A stretch of DNA of 64,000 bases from JAXLVB01 sp046329195 (GCA_046329195.1 JAXLVB010000003.1:310001-374000); one strand, 5' to 3'; positions 17,167-26,862 are shown, counted from the first letter of the stretch. Made by a program: numbers and translations. Notes: generated from the letters alone by a model not told the origin.

Positions 17167-20100
17167 GTGTGCTCACATACGAAAAGTTATTTTTGTAACG
17201 TTCAAACGGATGTTTTCTTATTGCCTACTCGATTTTTGCCATTGACACAGTCCATTCTCAAAACCTACCTTCGCCGCCTGACGAACCTCACCTCACGGAA
17301 TCGCTCGCTGCTCTTGACTCGCCTGTCGAGTGAACAGTTTTTGGATGTACACGAACTGAACTTTCTCAATAGCGCCTCCTCATTTGAGTTGGTTCAACTA
17401 CTCATTGGTGGAAAAGAGCAAATCCCCTTGTGTCAGGTGATAGATAGCCGTTTTGAAAAAGTAAATGAAGTCAGCAAACAATTACGGAAAATTGCCCGCA
17501 CCGAAGCATTCATCAAAGAAGAACGTGGCGCTGAAGACTTGTACGTGGGGTATCCTTTTGTAAAAGGAAAATTTGCTGACGGGTCGGTAGTGAATGCGCC
17601 TTTGTTGTTTTTTCCGGTGACACTTCGGCATGTGCCTATGGCCACGGGCGAGAAATGGATACTCAAACAACGTGAAGAACCTATTAGCCTGAACCGAAGC
17701 TTTTTGCTGGCTTACAGCCATTTTAATCAAGTAACCATCTCGAACGACTTACTCGAAACGTCGTTTGAAGAATACGACCGTGACAGTACCGTTTTCTTGA
17801 CCCAACTCTACGAGTTTCTGAAAAATAGTCCGCTCGAAATCAACTTTAACCAAGACTTGTTTACGAAGCAACTTGTTCATTTTCAGGAATTATCAAAGTC
17901 GGATTTGACTCAGTTAGAGAAAAATGGTGAGCTCAAACTGTATCCGCAAGCCGTGCTGGGGATTTTCCCACAGGCCGGCTCTTATTTAGCCCCTGACTAT
18001 GAAGAATTGCTCAACCAAACGCCACTGACAGGCGAATTGGAGGAAGATTTGCGCTCGTTTTTTAAACATGCAGATAGCACCAGCACGTCAGCCAGCGAAA
18101 AAACAAGCTCCCAAAAGGAAGAAGCCTTGCTAACTCCTTTGCCGGTGGATGCTTCGCAAGAACAGGCGTTGTGGTTAGTCAAGCAAGGGCAGTCGCTGGT
18201 GGTGCAGGGGCCTCCGGGTACGGGCAAATCACAACTCATTGCCAATCTAATGACCGATTTTGCGGCTCGTGGCAAGCGAGTATTGTTAGTTTGTCAGAAG
18301 CGAGTGGCGCTCGACACCGTGTATCAGCGGCTACATCGCTTAGGCATGGGAGCCTTTGTGGCCTTGGTTCATGATTTTAAAAACGACCGTAGGGCGCTGT
18401 ATGCACAATTAGCCAACCAAATAGAACAAGTAGAAGCCTATCAAAAGCAAAATTATAGCCTCAATACAATTGTACTCGAACGTGACTATCTACAAACCTG
18501 CCGCCGCATTGACCAGCTTTCAACAGAGTTACAAGCACTCAAAACGGCTTTGTTTGATGAAAGTCGCTGTGGCTGTTCGGCCAAAAAATTATACCTAACC
18601 AGTCATTTGCAAGCTCCGCACATTTCGTTGGAGGGCTTGCATGAAGCGTTTCATTTTCAGCAACTTGACGATTTTTTGCGTCGCTTGCGCTCGTATGAGG
18701 CCTATGCCCAGCGAGTCAATGCAACAGCGCATCCTTGGGCAGACCGAGTAGATTTTTCGACATTTCGCTGGCAAGACCTTGCTAGTATTGACCAAGCGAT
18801 TGAGGATGTGCCTTCATTTTGCCAGCAACTTAGCCAACAAACTCAGCAACTGGGTAAGGTATGCACGTACGCAGAATTTCAAGAACTGTTGCAGGTGAGG
18901 GAATCAATTGATACCATCACAACACTGCTGCGAGAAGAGGTGGTCGCTCAATTGTTTCAGAAAAAGCAACAGTCTGCAACTTTTCAGCAGCAGTTTGAGC
19001 AACAGCAAAACGAACTCCATTTTTATCAGCAACAAGGCTTGCTTACGGCCTTTCGGAGCGACGAATTGGCTGGCGTTGGCGCCTTGTTACGGCGAGCCAT
19101 TGAGGCTCGCCATTCGATGCTGAACTGGTGGTTTTTTGGTGAAAAATCAGCACTCGAAACCACTATGACAGCTCTGGGGCTGAGTACGCAATTGCAAGAT
19201 TTGCAAGTAGTTGAACGCCAATTGGTCAATCGCTTGGCTTTTGAACAAGGATTAGCTCATCTCGAAACACTAGGTGGCTTACCCAAACCACTGAACACCA
19301 ATCTGCTCAGTGCGACGGTTCGGCAGTATGAACATTTGCTATCGCAGTGGCAAGAAGCCCAAGAAGTAGCTACGTTGTTTGAACAGTTACCTGCTTGGGT
19401 GCAAAGGTGGCTGCAATCGTTGCCCAATGATACCTTGAGGCAAACCTTCCAAACGCTGACAGAACTACTGGACGATTTTAACCAAAAGCAGATTTATTGG
19501 CAGCAATACCTCACGGCTGCTCAAATCGAAACACTGGCAAAGCAATCGGCTCATGCCGACGTGCTGCAAACCTCGCTTCGAGAAGACTTCGAGTGGCTAC
19601 ACGAAGCTGATGTCCTAAAAAAATCATTTAATAGGGTAGAGGTTGAGGTAGTCAATCGGCTTTTTGAAATGGTGAATCAAACCATTGAGGCAGAAAGGAC
19701 GATACCCGCTGATGAGCTGTTTCTGAATTCATTGCGCTTGGCTTGGCTCGAAACCATCGAGATGTACTACCCGATTTTGCGTGGTGTTTCGGCACTCAAA
19801 GTCGAGCAAATGGAAGCAGAATTGCAGACTTCGGTTCAGAAAAAACAAGCCTTCAGCCGAGAGATTTTGTTGCTACAACTTCGAGAACATACCTATAAAA
19901 ACGTAGAAGTCAATCGCTTGCAAAATGTGGTTACGTACCGCAATCTCAAGCATCAAGTTACCAAAAAACGAAACGTTTGGGCCATTCGGAAACTAATTGC
20001 CGAGCTGTCAGAAGAAGTATTTCCGCTTGTACCCTGCTGGATGGCCTCGCCCGAGGCAGTGTCGGCGGTGTTTCCACTTCGCCCCTCCGCTGACGACGCC

Positions 20101-21258
20101 CGTCCCGAAGTGTTTGATTTAGTGATTTTTGACGAAGCCAGTCAATGCTTTGCCGAACACGGTTTGCCAGCGCTTTATCGGGGTCAGCAAGTAGTAGTAG
20201 CGGGTGACAGCAAACAATTACAGCCTACTGATTTGTATCGGATTCGGCTAGAAGATTCATCCGAAGATATGGCCGAATTAGAGCTGGACTCCCTGCTGGA
20301 TTTGGCGTGTCATTATTTGCCCCAAACTCAACTGCAAGGGCATTATCGCAGCCATTCGTTAGATCTGATTGATTTCTCCAATCAGTATTTCTATAAAAAC
20401 TCCTTGCAGTTACTGCCTCATTTTGAGGAGATTAATCGCTTAGAACCAGCTATTCGGTACTTAAAAACAGACGGCGTTTGGCAGCACAACACCAACCAAC
20501 TCGAAGCGCAACAGGTGGTTGATTTGGTGCAACATCTCAGCCAACAAGAGCCGGGTCAATCCATTGGGATTGTGACGTTTAACCATCCGCAGCAGCAGCT
20601 GATACAGGATTTGTTGGAGGTGCAACAATTTATGGAAGCCTCTGAACAATCCGAGGAGCCAATTTTCGTTAAAAACATCGAGAACGTACAGGGCGACGAG
20701 CGAGACATTATTATTTTTTCGGTAGGCTATGCGCCCGATGCCAAGGGTCGTATGGCCATGCAGTTTGGGTCGTTGAACTTGACAGGGGGCGAGCACCGTC
20801 TCAACGTAGCCATCACTCGTGCCCGGAGGCGTATCTATGTGATAGCTAGTATTTTACCAGCCCAGCTGGAGGTAGAACAAGTCACTAATGAAGGGCCACG
20901 CTTGCTCAAAAAGTACCTCGACTATGCACTACATGTTTCGGAAGGGCATTACAAGCCACGCCCTAAACCTATTGAGGGTTTCAGGCAGGGATGGCTACTA
21001 AAAAGCAAGTTGAAGCCCGTTGTTTCAACCGAAAAAAGCGCTGAACCTTCTGCATTTACATTTGAGTTACCGTTTGCCGACGTTACAGTCAAAAAAGGTT
21101 CGCAGTACGACTCCTTGATTCTGACCGACGACGATTTGTATTATCAGAGTCTGTCGCCCAAAGAAGCCCATGCCTACTTGCCACTTAATTTGAGCGCAAA
21201 AGGTTGGAAATTTCGCCGAATCTGGAGTCGAAACTGGTGGAAAACCGAACAAACCTAA
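17167..21258 (+). CDS. Large superfamily 1 (Upf1/DNA2-like) helicase with probable degenerate C-terminal nuclease domain
   Basis: This 1363-residue protein resembles the DUF4011-type DNA/RNA helicases. Walker A GPPGTGKS is at 348-355. Walker B with DEASQ is at 989-993, followed by VVVAGDSKQLQP. GHYRSH, VQGDERDIIIFS and NVAITRARRR (near 1214) complete the second helicase lobe. Between Walker A and B lies an insert of about 550 residues, Gln/Leu/Glu-rich and probably coiled coil. The last 55 residues (about 1305-1363) end in GWKFRRIWSRNWW, which matches the end of the Vsr-like nuclease domain often fused to such helicases, but an ExK catalytic core is not evident. The start is uncertain: GTG/ATG choices near 17167 or the in-frame TTG at 17236 are possible. 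Members of this family sit in both housekeeping and phage-defence settings; the role here is unknown. Confidence 0.85.
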   Translation: MCSHTKSYFCNVQTDVFLLPTRFLPLTQSILKTYLRRLTNLTSRNRSLLLTRLSSEQFLDVHELNFLNSASSFELVQLLIGGKEQIPLCQVIDSRFEKVNEVSKQLRKIARTEAFIKEERGAEDLYVGYPFVKGKFADGSVVNAPLLFFPVTLRHVPMATGEKWILKQREEPISLNRSFLLAYSHFNQVTISNDLLETSFEEYDRDSTVFLTQLYEFLKNSPLEINFNQDLFTKQLVHFQELSKSDLTQLEKNGELKLYPQAVLGIFPQAGSYLAPDYEELLNQTPLTGELEEDLRSFFKHADSTSTSASEKTSSQKEEALLTPLPVDASQEQALWLVKQGQSLVVQGPPGTGKSQLIANLMTDFAARGKRVLLVCQKRVALDTVYQRLHRLGMGAFVALVHDFKNDRRALYAQLANQIEQVEAYQKQNYSLNTIVLERDYLQTCRRIDQLSTELQALKTALFDESRCGCSAKKLYLTSHLQAPHISLEGLHEAFHFQQLDDFLRRLRSYEAYAQRVNATAHPWADRVDFSTFRWQDLASIDQAIEDVPSFCQQLSQQTQQLGKVCTYAEFQELLQVRESIDTITTLLREEVVAQLFQKKQQSATFQQQFEQQQNELHFYQQQGLLTAFRSDELAGVGALLRRAIEARHSMLNWWFFGEKSALETTMTALGLSTQLQDLQVVERQLVNRLAFEQGLAHLETLGGLPKPLNTNLLSATVRQYEHLLSQWQEAQEVATLFEQLPAWVQRWLQSLPNDTLRQTFQTLTELLDDFNQKQIYWQQYLTAAQIETLAKQSAHADVLQTSLREDFEWLHEADVLKKSFNRVEVEVVNRLFEMVNQTIEAERTIPADELFLNSLRLAWLETIEMYYPILRGVSALKVEQMEAELQTSVQKKQAFSREILLLQLREHTYKNVEVNRLQNVVTYRNLKHQVTKKRNVWAIRKLIAELSEEVFPLVPCWMASPEAVSAVFPLRPSADDARPEVFDLVIFDEASQCFAEHGLPALYRGQQVVVAGDSKQLQPTDLYRIRLEDSSEDMAELELDSLLDLACHYLPQTQLQGHYRSHSLDLIDFSNQYFYKNSLQLLPHFEEINRLEPAIRYLKTDGVWQHNTNQLEAQQVVDLVQHLSQQEPGQSIGIVTFNHPQQQLIQDLLEVQQFMEASEQSEEPIFVKNIENVQGDERDIIIFSVGYAPDAKGRMAMQFGSLNLTGGEHRLNVAITRARRRIYVIASILPAQLEVEQVTNEGPRLLKKYLDYALHVSEGHYKPRPKPIEGFRQGWLLKSKLKPVVSTEKSAEPSAFTFELPFADVTVKKGSQYDSLILTDDDLYYQSLSPKEAHAYLPLNLSAKGWKFRRIWSRNWWKTEQT

Positions 21259-21386
21259 CTGCTTTATGAACCCACGTTGACAAGTATTTGGTAGTGGAAT
21301 CCCCTCTTCGTTTTGTGAAACGCAAAACGAATAGTAAGCACCATAACGTGCTGAATTGCAAAGCATAGCAGAACACACTTGTCATC

Positions 21387-22124
21387 ATGAAAACAAAACT
21401 AATTGCTGTTGGGATAGCAGCCTTATCTGCTGGTATTTTCTATGGCTATACCGTTCGGAATCACCCACGGTGGCCTGGTTATCACACCCTGTATTATTCG
21501 CCTACTTCGTACCAAGCAACCATCCGGAGCCTTGCTAAGCAACGCCAGCAGCAATTGATACCTCAGCAAGCTGACGAACTGTTTATTCGGCAGTTTCAAG
21601 AACTTTTGCCGTTTTGGTATGGCACCCACAATGACTTCAACGGCCACACCACAGTGCCCGGCGAGGGGAGTATTTCTTGTGCGTATTTTGTGACTACTTT
21701 ATTAAAGGACTTAGGTGTTGAACTTCGGCGCAACGCTTGGGCCCAGCTACCCTCTGAGCGAATGATTACTAACTTGGTGGACGTTAGATCTATACAACGA
21801 TTCAGCAATGAGCCGCTCTCTGTGGTAATTGAGGCTATCAAAAGTATGGGTAAAGGCTTGTATATCATAGGCTTAGATACTCATACTGGCTTTGTGTTGT
21901 ATGACCATGCGGGCATTCGATTCATCCATTCGAGCGCACAAGCACCTTGCTCTGTGCTGAATGAATCCATTGTTCAGTCGGCTGTTATCAACCAATCGAA
22001 GTACCGAGTATTGGGCAAACTCACTGGCGACCGTAAATTTACAGCACTTTGGAACAGCACTGCTACCGATAACCCCTTAGCCGAAGTTTATCTTATTTTC
22101 CCTCTGGGTATTAGGGATGAGTAA
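21387..22124 (+). CDS. Exported NlpC/P60-like cysteine hydrolase family protein
   Basis: This 245-residue protein has an N-terminal hydrophobic signal or anchor (about residues 4-22). The conserved core runs WYGTHNDFNGHTTVPGEGSISCAYFV, giving a candidate nucleophile Cys98 at the start of a helix. A Bacteroidota-typical LDTHTGFV then places a candidate His166, with a second His at 181. This Cys-helix-then-His layout fits papain-like NlpC/P60 hydrolases acting on cell-wall peptides in the periplasm. That function is inferred; the family is mostly annotated as hypothetical. It follows the helicase by 128 bp on the same strand, but nothing ties the two in function. Confidence 0.75.
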   Translation: MKTKLIAVGIAALSAGIFYGYTVRNHPRWPGYHTLYYSPTSYQATIRSLAKQRQQQLIPQQADELFIRQFQELLPFWYGTHNDFNGHTTVPGEGSISCAYFVTTLLKDLGVELRRNAWAQLPSERMITNLVDVRSIQRFSNEPLSVVIEAIKSMGKGLYIIGLDTHTGFVLYDHAGIRFIHSSAQAPCSVLNESIVQSAVINQSKYRVLGKLTGDRKFTALWNSTATDNPLAEVYLIFPLGIRDE

Positions 22125-22160
22125 TGATTGCCTTGATAGCGATTAGGGTAACGATTCTAC

Positions 22161-23021
22161 TCAAAACGGATTAAAATAAAACCCTGCCCCAATCCATTGC
22201 ACGGTTTGTTCTTCAAAAGTGCTGTACGGTAAGTGCCCCGAATAGAACTCTACCAGAAAGTTAAAAGGATTACGGTTCTCCTCCCCTACTCTCACCCCTG
22301 CTCCGATTTTGATTCCCGGCTCAAAATCATTCTGCTGCAAGGACCGAACATCCATCCCCAACAACCACTTGGTATTTTTACGATTGGGTATTGGTTTGCG
22401 GAGTAAAACTCCTGCCTGAAAAGCCAAGCGTTTTCGTTCTTCACCTTGCTTGAAGGTAGGGCGAATACCCGTTCCGCCACCTACATAATAGCGCCAATAC
22501 GGATGCTGCCACGAGTAAGTAAAATCCATTTGCTCGTAGTTAACCAAGTCTTTGTACCAGTTGGAGTAGCGATTTTTAATCAAAAAATCATCGCCAAGGT
22601 GCGACGAAATGTGATAAAACCGTAAGCGAAACGACTGTGTTTCGTTGACCTTCACTTGGTAATTCAGGCTTACCTTAAAATCAGTATTCAGTATGTGACG
22701 TTTGAGTTTTTGCTCCTGTTTATTGTAAAAAATCTCAAATTGAGTGAATGAAGCCACATCAATTGATAGTTCTTTTTGTCGTCTTTTTTTACTTTCCCAA
22801 CGCAAAAGGCCTTTTTGTAAACCAATAGCAAAGGGGGCATAAACGCCTGAGCTGATAAAGCTCTCGTTGAGTCCTCTTCCCATCATAGCATAACACTGCG
22901 ATTCGATTGGATCGAGCAGAAGTGGTTCAAATAAGTGTCCTTTGGGTAAAAACTCTGATTTTTTTTGTGCGGTAGATACAAACGGGACTAAACAGAGTAA
23001 ACTAAGAATGAAGTATCTCAT
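22161..23021 (-). CDS. DUF1207 outer-membrane-type protein
   Basis: This protein has 286 residues. The signal peptide MRYFILSLLCLVPFVSTAQ is followed by alternating-residue beta strands and a C terminus GAGFYFNPF ending in an aromatic residue, as in small outer-membrane barrels. The segment FYHISSHLGDDFL (135-147) matches the hallmark of the DUF1207 family as I remember it. The function of that family is not established. It lies downstream of the M20 peptidase in the same direction, separated by a strong hairpin at 23035-23066, so it probably has its own promoter or is expressed by readthrough. Confidence 0.75.
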   Translation of the reverse strand: MRYFILSLLCLVPFVSTAQKKSEFLPKGHLFEPLLLDPIESQCYAMMGRGLNESFISSGVYAPFAIGLQKGLLRWESKKRRQKELSIDVASFTQFEIFYNKQEQKLKRHILNTDFKVSLNYQVKVNETQSFRLRFYHISSHLGDDFLIKNRYSNWYKDLVNYEQMDFTYSWQHPYWRYYVGGGTGIRPTFKQGEERKRLAFQAGVLLRKPIPNRKNTKWLLGMDVRSLQQNDFEPGIKIGAGVRVGEENRNPFNFLVEFYSGHLPYSTFEEQTVQWIGAGFYFNPF

Positions 23022-23034
23022 AAATGCGAAGCAG

Positions 23035-23069
23035 AACCCCGCAAGACAGGTCAGTCTTGCGGGGTTTTT
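23035..23069. terminator. Strong hairpin between M20 peptidase and DUF1207 genes
   Basis: A perfect 13-bp stem AACCCCGCAAGAC (23035-23047) / GTCTTGCGGGGTT (23054-23066) has a 6-nt loop. The T-run (TTTTT) is on the plus-strand side although both flanking genes read leftward; on the minus strand only TT-CTGCTT follows. It probably acts as an attenuating terminator for the leftward peptidase transcript. Confidence 0.6.
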
Positions 23070-23078
23070 CGTTGGAAA

Positions 23079-24458
23079 TTACTTACTCATTTCGGCAAAA
23101 TGCTTGAAAAACAGCGGTATAGTTTCGATGCCTTTGTAATAATTAAATAACCCGTAATGTTCGTTGGGCGAGTGCAGCGAATCGGAGTCAAGGCCAAAGC
23201 CCATCAGTACGGTTTTGAGCCCTAATTCTTTTTCAAACAAGGCCACAATCGGAATACTGCCACCACCACGAGCAGGGATGGGCTTTTGACCAAAGCTATC
23301 TTCCAGGGCTTTTGAGGCTGCTTGATACGCCACCGAATCCGTAGGCGTCACATAAGGTTCGCCCCCGTGATGCGGCACTACTTTCACCTTTACACTTTTA
23401 GGAGCAATTGCCTCAAAATGTGCTTTAAACAAATCGTAAATTTTATCTGAATTTTGGTTAGGTACCAACCGCATCGAGATTTTGGCGAAGGCTTTAGAGG
23501 GCAATACGGTTTTGGCACCTTCACCAATGTATCCACCCCAAATACCATTACAGTCGAGGGTTGGGCGAATGCCCGTGCGCTCAATGGTACTATAACCAGC
23601 CTCGCCCAGGATGTCGTCAATACCTAAATCGGCTTTATAGGCTTCGAGGTCAAACGGGCGCTTGGCCATGTCTGTTCTTTCTTCGGCACTAAGTTCTTGA
23701 ACATCGTCATAAAAGCCCGGAATCGTAATGTGTCCGTTGTCGTCGTGGAGCGACGCAATCATCTTGGCTAATACGTTGATGGGATTTGCCACGGCCCCTC
23801 CGTACACACCCGAGTGAAGGTCACGATTAGCGCCAGTTACTTCTACTTCCAAATAGGTCAAGCCCCGAAGTCCCACGTCTATCGAAGGGGTATCGTTAGC
23901 AATAATGGCTGTATCCGAAATCAGAATCACATCGGCTTTGAGTTTTTCTTTGTTGGCAGCTACAAACGGCCCCAAATTGGGCGAACCCACTTCTTCTTCG
24001 CCCTCAATCATAAACTTGACGTTGCAAGGCAGTGACTGTGTAGCCATCATGGCCTCAAACGCCTTTACGTGCATATAAAACTGCCCTTTGTCGTCGGCAG
24101 AACCACGGGCAAAAATCGCTCCGCCCGGATGCAGAGGCGTTGTTTTGATAATAGGCTCAAACGGTGGTGAATCCCAGAGATTTAGAGGGTCGGCGGGTTG
24201 TACGTCGTAGTGCCCATATACCAAGACCGTCGGCAACGACGCATCAATGATTTTCTCGCCATAAACTATCGGATGCCCTGCCGTTTCATGAATTTCGGCT
24301 ACGTCTGCACCTGCTTTGAGCAACGACTCTTTCACAAACGCTGCTGTCTTGCCCATGTCGTCTTTGTGGGTAGAATCAGCACTAATCGAAGGGATTCGTA
24401 ATAGTTCAAGCAGTTCGTTGAGAAAGCGTTCTTTGTGTGTTTCTAAATACGTTTGCAT
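23079..24458 (-). CDS. M20 family dipeptidase
   Basis: This is a zinc metallopeptidase of the M20 family (carnosinase/PepV-like), 459 residues from the ATG at 24458. A longer in-frame start at 24545 adds 29 residues resembling a weak membrane segment that the family lacks, so the shorter start is chosen. Metal ligands are visible: GHYDVQP (H83, D85), RGSADDKGQ (D122), EGEEEVGS (E154/E155), and a C-terminal SLHSPNEH. The lid domain has TGANRDLHSGVYGGAVANP. It probably cleaves dipeptides in the cytoplasm. A plausible promoter lies at 24486-24514. Confidence 0.93.
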   Translation of the reverse strand: MQTYLETHKERFLNELLELLRIPSISADSTHKDDMGKTAAFVKESLLKAGADVAEIHETAGHPIVYGEKIIDASLPTVLVYGHYDVQPADPLNLWDSPPFEPIIKTTPLHPGGAIFARGSADDKGQFYMHVKAFEAMMATQSLPCNVKFMIEGEEEVGSPNLGPFVAANKEKLKADVILISDTAIIANDTPSIDVGLRGLTYLEVEVTGANRDLHSGVYGGAVANPINVLAKMIASLHDDNGHITIPGFYDDVQELSAEERTDMAKRPFDLEAYKADLGIDDILGEAGYSTIERTGIRPTLDCNGIWGGYIGEGAKTVLPSKAFAKISMRLVPNQNSDKIYDLFKAHFEAIAPKSVKVKVVPHHGGEPYVTPTDSVAYQAASKALEDSFGQKPIPARGGGSIPIVALFEKELGLKTVLMGFGLDSDSLHSPNEHYGLFNYYKGIETIPLFFKHFAEMSK

Positions 24459-24485
24459 TGCATTTCCAGTTTTTGAAGATAGCGG

Positions 24486-24514
24486 CGAAGTTAGTACAAA
24501 AGCCCCGATTACAA
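24486..24514 (-). promoter_or_regulatory. Probable promoter of the M20 dipeptidase gene
   Basis: On the minus strand TTG (24512-24514) is followed after 18 bp by TAACTTCG (24486-24493), one base from the Bacteroidota -7 consensus. It sits 27 bp before the preferred ATG at 24458 and supports that start over the longer one, which would lie upstream of the promoter. The same TAACTTCG octamer lies upstream of sbcC (34396-34403). Confidence 0.5.
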
Positions 24515-24549
24515 CTAACATCTCGCTGATTTTTAGCAAGAACATTCCC

Positions 24550-26097
24550 TCACAATTGCTCTATATTCTTGAGATGCCAGGCGGCTTGGTCTAAGATTTG
24601 TTGCTGGGCAGAGGCCGAAAATTTATCCCAGGTTTGGTACATCATGCCAATCCGTGGGTTTTGTTGCAAAAGGGCTCGGTGTCGATGATAAAAATGCCAA
24701 TACAAACTATTAAACGGGCAAGCCTTAGCTCCCACTTTCTGCGCTTTGTCGTAATGACAACCTTGACAATAATGACTCATTTTGTCAATGTAATTGGCCG
24801 AACTCACGTAGGGTTTGGTTCCTACTATCCCCCCGTCAGCAAACTGGCTCATGCCTCGTGTATTGGTAATTTCTACCCACTGAAGTGCATCAATGTAAAT
24901 GCCCAAATACCATTGGTCTAGCTCGTCGGGATGGATGCCGGCCAGCAAGGCAAAGTTGCCCGTTAGCATCAGTCGCTGGATATGATGCGCATACGCCTTA
25001 TCTAAACTTTGCTGAATAGCATGTTGCAAACAGCGCATTTTGGTGTTGGCTGTCCAGAACCATTGGGGCAGCGCTCGGGTATGATTCAGGTGGTTTAGGC
25101 ACTCATAATCAGGCATTTTGGCCCAATATACGCCTCGCATGTATTCTCGCCAACCAATGATTTGGCGCACAAAACCTTCTACTTGAGCAATCCCGATACG
25201 AGTAGGTGCAGCCTGCCACGCTGCCACTATGGCCTGTACTACTTCAAGTGGTGAGAGTAATTTGATGTTCAGCGAAAACGAAAGCCGAGAATGATACAAA
25301 GACCAATCGCTAGGCGACATGGCGTCTTGGTACGTTCCGAAATACGGCAAACATTCGTCCACAAAAAAGCGCAGCAACTCCAAAGACTCTGCCCGAGTAA
25401 TAGGCCAAAGAAAAGCCTTAGGGTTGAGCGAACCGATGGTCTGAACACCCTGTGCACGAACCATCTCATACAATTCCGAAACGTCTTTGTCAAACCGCAA
25501 GGGAGTTACCGTACGATGGCCGGCTGGTAGTTTCTTTCGGTTTTCGGCATCATAATTCCATCGGCCTGTTAGTGGGGTATCGCCCTCCATCAGAATATCG
25601 TATTTTTTGCGCATCATCCGATAAAACGACTCCATCAGAAAGGTCTTTTTGCCTTTAAAAAACTGCGCAAGCTCTTGTCGTTGGCTTAAAAAGTGCTCCG
25701 AATCAGTGGTCTGTACTGCCACACCCAACACCTTTAATTCTTGCTGAAAATCAAGCAATTGCTTATCTACCCTCCATTCGTCAGGAAGCTGGTATTCTAA
25801 TTGTTGGCATTGATACCGAACTAATAGATTTTTGAGGTTCTGGGTAAGCGAATGGGTGTTTTCTGGATGATTCAGCTCAAGGTACAACACCCGATGACCT
25901 TGTTGCTCAAGGTGCTCGGCAAAGACTCGCATGGCCGCAAAAAAGCCAATCACTTTCTGAATGTGATGAATCACATAGTCGGTTTCTTGTCGCATTTCCA
26001 TCAACACATACAGTACGTCGGGGCGGTGTTGATGATACCACGAGTGATGATGATTGAGCTGGTCACCTAAAACTAAGCGAAGTGTAGTTGTAGTCAT
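24550..26097 (-). CDS. Iron-sulfur photolyase (FeS-BCP / PhrB-like cryptochrome-photolyase)
   Basis: This light-driven DNA repair flavoprotein has 515 residues from the ATG at 26097 (MTTTTLRLVLGDQLN is the family's usual start; the longer frame to 26193 adds unrelated sequence). The N-terminal half is the antenna domain and the rest the FAD-binding helical domain. Four cysteines, C356, C444, C447 and C460 (the last three in YCQGCHY and ACPFN), have exactly the spacing (88, 3, 13) I recall for the 4Fe-4S ligands of Agrobacterium PhrB (350, 438, 441, 454). That subgroup repairs (6-4) photoproducts. It reads leftward just upstream of the peptidase gene, which has its own promoter. Confidence 0.93.
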   Translation of the reverse strand: MTTTTLRLVLGDQLNHHHSWYHQHRPDVLYVLMEMRQETDYVIHHIQKVIGFFAAMRVFAEHLEQQGHRVLYLELNHPENTHSLTQNLKNLLVRYQCQQLEYQLPDEWRVDKQLLDFQQELKVLGVAVQTTDSEHFLSQRQELAQFFKGKKTFLMESFYRMMRKKYDILMEGDTPLTGRWNYDAENRKKLPAGHRTVTPLRFDKDVSELYEMVRAQGVQTIGSLNPKAFLWPITRAESLELLRFFVDECLPYFGTYQDAMSPSDWSLYHSRLSFSLNIKLLSPLEVVQAIVAAWQAAPTRIGIAQVEGFVRQIIGWREYMRGVYWAKMPDYECLNHLNHTRALPQWFWTANTKMRCLQHAIQQSLDKAYAHHIQRLMLTGNFALLAGIHPDELDQWYLGIYIDALQWVEITNTRGMSQFADGGIVGTKPYVSSANYIDKMSHYCQGCHYDKAQKVGAKACPFNSLYWHFYHRHRALLQQNPRIGMMYQTWDKFSASAQQQILDQAAWHLKNIEQL

Positions 26098-26162
26098 TAC
26101 AAACAGCATTGTCTTTTGTCTGTAACTCCACCAAGACCAAAAAGTTTGCACACAGCAAAAGC

Positions 26163-26205
26163 AAAGCCCGTTCTTCAGTTTTGTATTCACCAAAGAACGG
26201 GCTTT
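26163..26205 (-). terminator. Terminator between plsY and the photolyase gene
   Basis: The perfect 13-bp stem AAAGCCCGTTCTT (26163-26175) / AAGAACGGGCTTT (26193-26205) lies just after the stop of the leftward plsY. Minus-strand sequence past it is T-rich but interrupted (GCTTTTGC). Confidence 0.7.
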
Positions 26206-26220
26206 ATCAAAAGCGTGTTT

Positions 26221-26862
26221 TTATTTTTTGCGTTTGAACAAATACGTACGGCTTTCTTGTCCTCTAATCAGGCGGATGATATTTTTTTGATGGGTGATGA
26301 CGATAATCAAAAAGAATACAAAGCCAAAAATGATAGTGAGGGAGCTTTCGGTACCAAACAGTCTGAAAATCATAGAAAGCGGAAACGCCAAGGCAGCAAT
26401 CATGGAGGCCAGTGAAACGTACCGGAAGGTAATCATGACCAACAAAAAGACGGCAATACAAAGCAAGGCAGCTTCAGGATGCAGCGACAGTACCATACCT
26501 AGCAGGGTGGCCACACCCTTACCCCCTTTGAAATGTGCAAAAACGGGAAAAATATGACCGACCACGGCCATTGTACCAAACAGGATTTTGCAGGCAATAA
26601 CACCCTGGAGGTCAATGACCTGTAAATAATACAAAATCAAGGCGAGACTGGTGGCGGTCCACCCTTTCAAAATATCAATTAGCATCACGGCGGTTCCGGC
26701 CCGTTTGCCTAATACTCTGAATGTGTTGGTGGCTCCGGCGTTGCCACTACCGTGTTGGCGGATGTCTATTCCAAAATAGGCTAGTCCATACCAAACGGCA
26801 GTAGGTACTGAACCTAATAGGTATGCTAATAAAGCACAGCTTACAATTGATAATTCTTGCAT
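26221..26862 (-). CDS. plsY: Acyl-phosphate:glycerol-3-phosphate acyltransferase
   Basis: PlsY is the inner-membrane enzyme that moves an acyl group from acyl-phosphate to glycerol-3-phosphate, the first step of phospholipid synthesis. It has 213 residues with five to six membrane helices. The family motifs are present: LLGSVPTA in helix 1, the loop GSGNAGATNTFRVLG (about 38-52), and HIFPVFAHFKGGKGVAT (about 98-115). The Lys-rich C terminus (YLFKRKK) lies on the cytoplasmic side. It is a single gene with a terminator at 26163, divergent from the two-component genes at 27062. Confidence 0.96.
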   Translation of the reverse strand: MQELSIVSCALLAYLLGSVPTAVWYGLAYFGIDIRQHGSGNAGATNTFRVLGKRAGTAVMLIDILKGWTATSLALILYYLQVIDLQGVIACKILFGTMAVVGHIFPVFAHFKGGKGVATLLGMVLSLHPEAALLCIAVFLLVMITFRYVSLASMIAALAFPLSMIFRLFGTESSLTIIFGFVFFLIIVITHQKNIIRLIRGQESRTYLFKRKK

